Below, one piece after another: positions 6,068 to 6,136 of a stretch of DNA of 6,136 nt. The stretch comes from Verrucomicrobiota bacterium. GTDB lineage: Bacteria > Verrucomicrobiota > Verrucomicrobiia > Limisphaerales > UBA1412. A program made the translations under genes and the position numbers. Where the stretch lies: the NCBI GenBank assembly GCA_017557085.1, contig JAFZAR010000058.1, positions 1-6,136 on the forward strand, given 5' to 3'. The stretch's first letter is position 1. Every line of letters begins with the position of its first letter. The notes beneath the pieces were generated by a model that made no database searches, was not told the DNA's origin, and saw only the letters and a program-made list of their open reading frames with translations.

Positions 6068-6097
6068 ATTCTAAACGGAAACCGTCCCGGCTGACAG
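6068..6097 (-). promoter_or_regulatory. Candidate promoter upstream of lpdA
   Basis: The minus strand has CTGTCA (6097-6092, 4 of 6 to the -35 box), an 18-bp spacer and TAGAAT (6073-6068, 5 of 6 to the -10 box). It would start transcripts near 6061, about 50 bases before the lpdA start I prefer (6012); a start at 6051 would leave only a very short leader. Two mutually exclusive short hairpins overlap this area: CCGTTT/AAACGG (6054-6059 with 6073-6078) and GTTTCC/GGAAAC (6056-6061 with 6077-6082). No glycine riboswitch pattern is evident in the 124 bases upstream of lpdA, although one further upstream would be outside the window. Confidence 0.35.
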
Positions 6098-6136
6098 CAG
6101 GAAAGCGTTTTTGATGAAAATTCTCAGTCGGTCAGC

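Noticed and set aside
6013..6136. Glycine riboswitch upstream of lpdA
   Set aside because: Glycine riboswitches often precede gcv operons, but I could not find the paired aptamer core in these 124 bases. One could still lie beyond the window.
1..6136. CRISPR arrays, tRNA or rRNA genes, transposase genes or insertion-sequence ends
   Set aside because: No regularly spaced repeats, cloverleaf-like segments, transposase frames or terminal inverted repeats were seen.

Overview
The window is a glycine cleavage (glycine decarboxylase) locus read entirely on the minus strand. In transcription order, right to left, it holds lpdA (E3/L-protein), a short AT-rich insert with two small overlapping genes, gcvT (T-protein), gcvH (lipoyl H-protein), gcvPA and gcvPB (the two halves of the P-protein). 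gcvPB runs off the left edge at base 1, so about 304 N-terminal residues are visible. Together the core genes encode the complete four-protein system. P-protein decarboxylates glycine and loads aminomethyl onto the lipoyl arm of H. T-protein passes the one-carbon unit to tetrahydrofolate and releases ammonia. E3 reoxidises dihydrolipoyl-H with NAD+.

The second half of the window holds the accessory content. Bases about 3781-4620 are near 36% G+C by hand count, against about 56% in a sample of the adjacent gcvT. This island carries a 57-residue basic protein (4375-4548) whose stop codon overlaps, as TAATG, the start of a 196-residue protein (3785-4375). The larger protein has the signature layout of a PARP-like ADP-ribosyltransferase fold: a YHG motif near the N-terminus, then G-x-GIYF followed by an Ala-rich helix, then a C-terminal strand region. 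A near-consensus sigma-70 promoter (TTGACA, 18 bp, TAAAAT) with a TTCTAGAA palindrome in its spacer lies just upstream of the pair. No terminator separates the pair from gcvT 18 bp downstream. The layout resembles a toxin-antitoxin-like or defence-type two-gene cassette lodged in a housekeeping locus; that function is inference.

Other structure: a strong intrinsic-terminator-like hairpin with a T-tract lies between gcvH and gcvPA, inside what would otherwise be one operon. gcvPB is translationally coupled to gcvPA by a 1-base overlap behind a full AAGGAGGT Shine-Dalgarno. The other starts mostly have AT-rich leaders with no clear Shine-Dalgarno.

Organism: a bacterium of moderate G+C with a split P-protein. 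Split gcvPA/gcvPB is common in anaerobic and thermophilic bacteria. The frequent leaderless-looking or SD-poor AT-rich starts would suit lineages such as the Lentisphaerota/Verrucomicrobiota group, but nothing here fixes the phylum. All major reading frames in the gcv genes are intact, so the locus looks functional.
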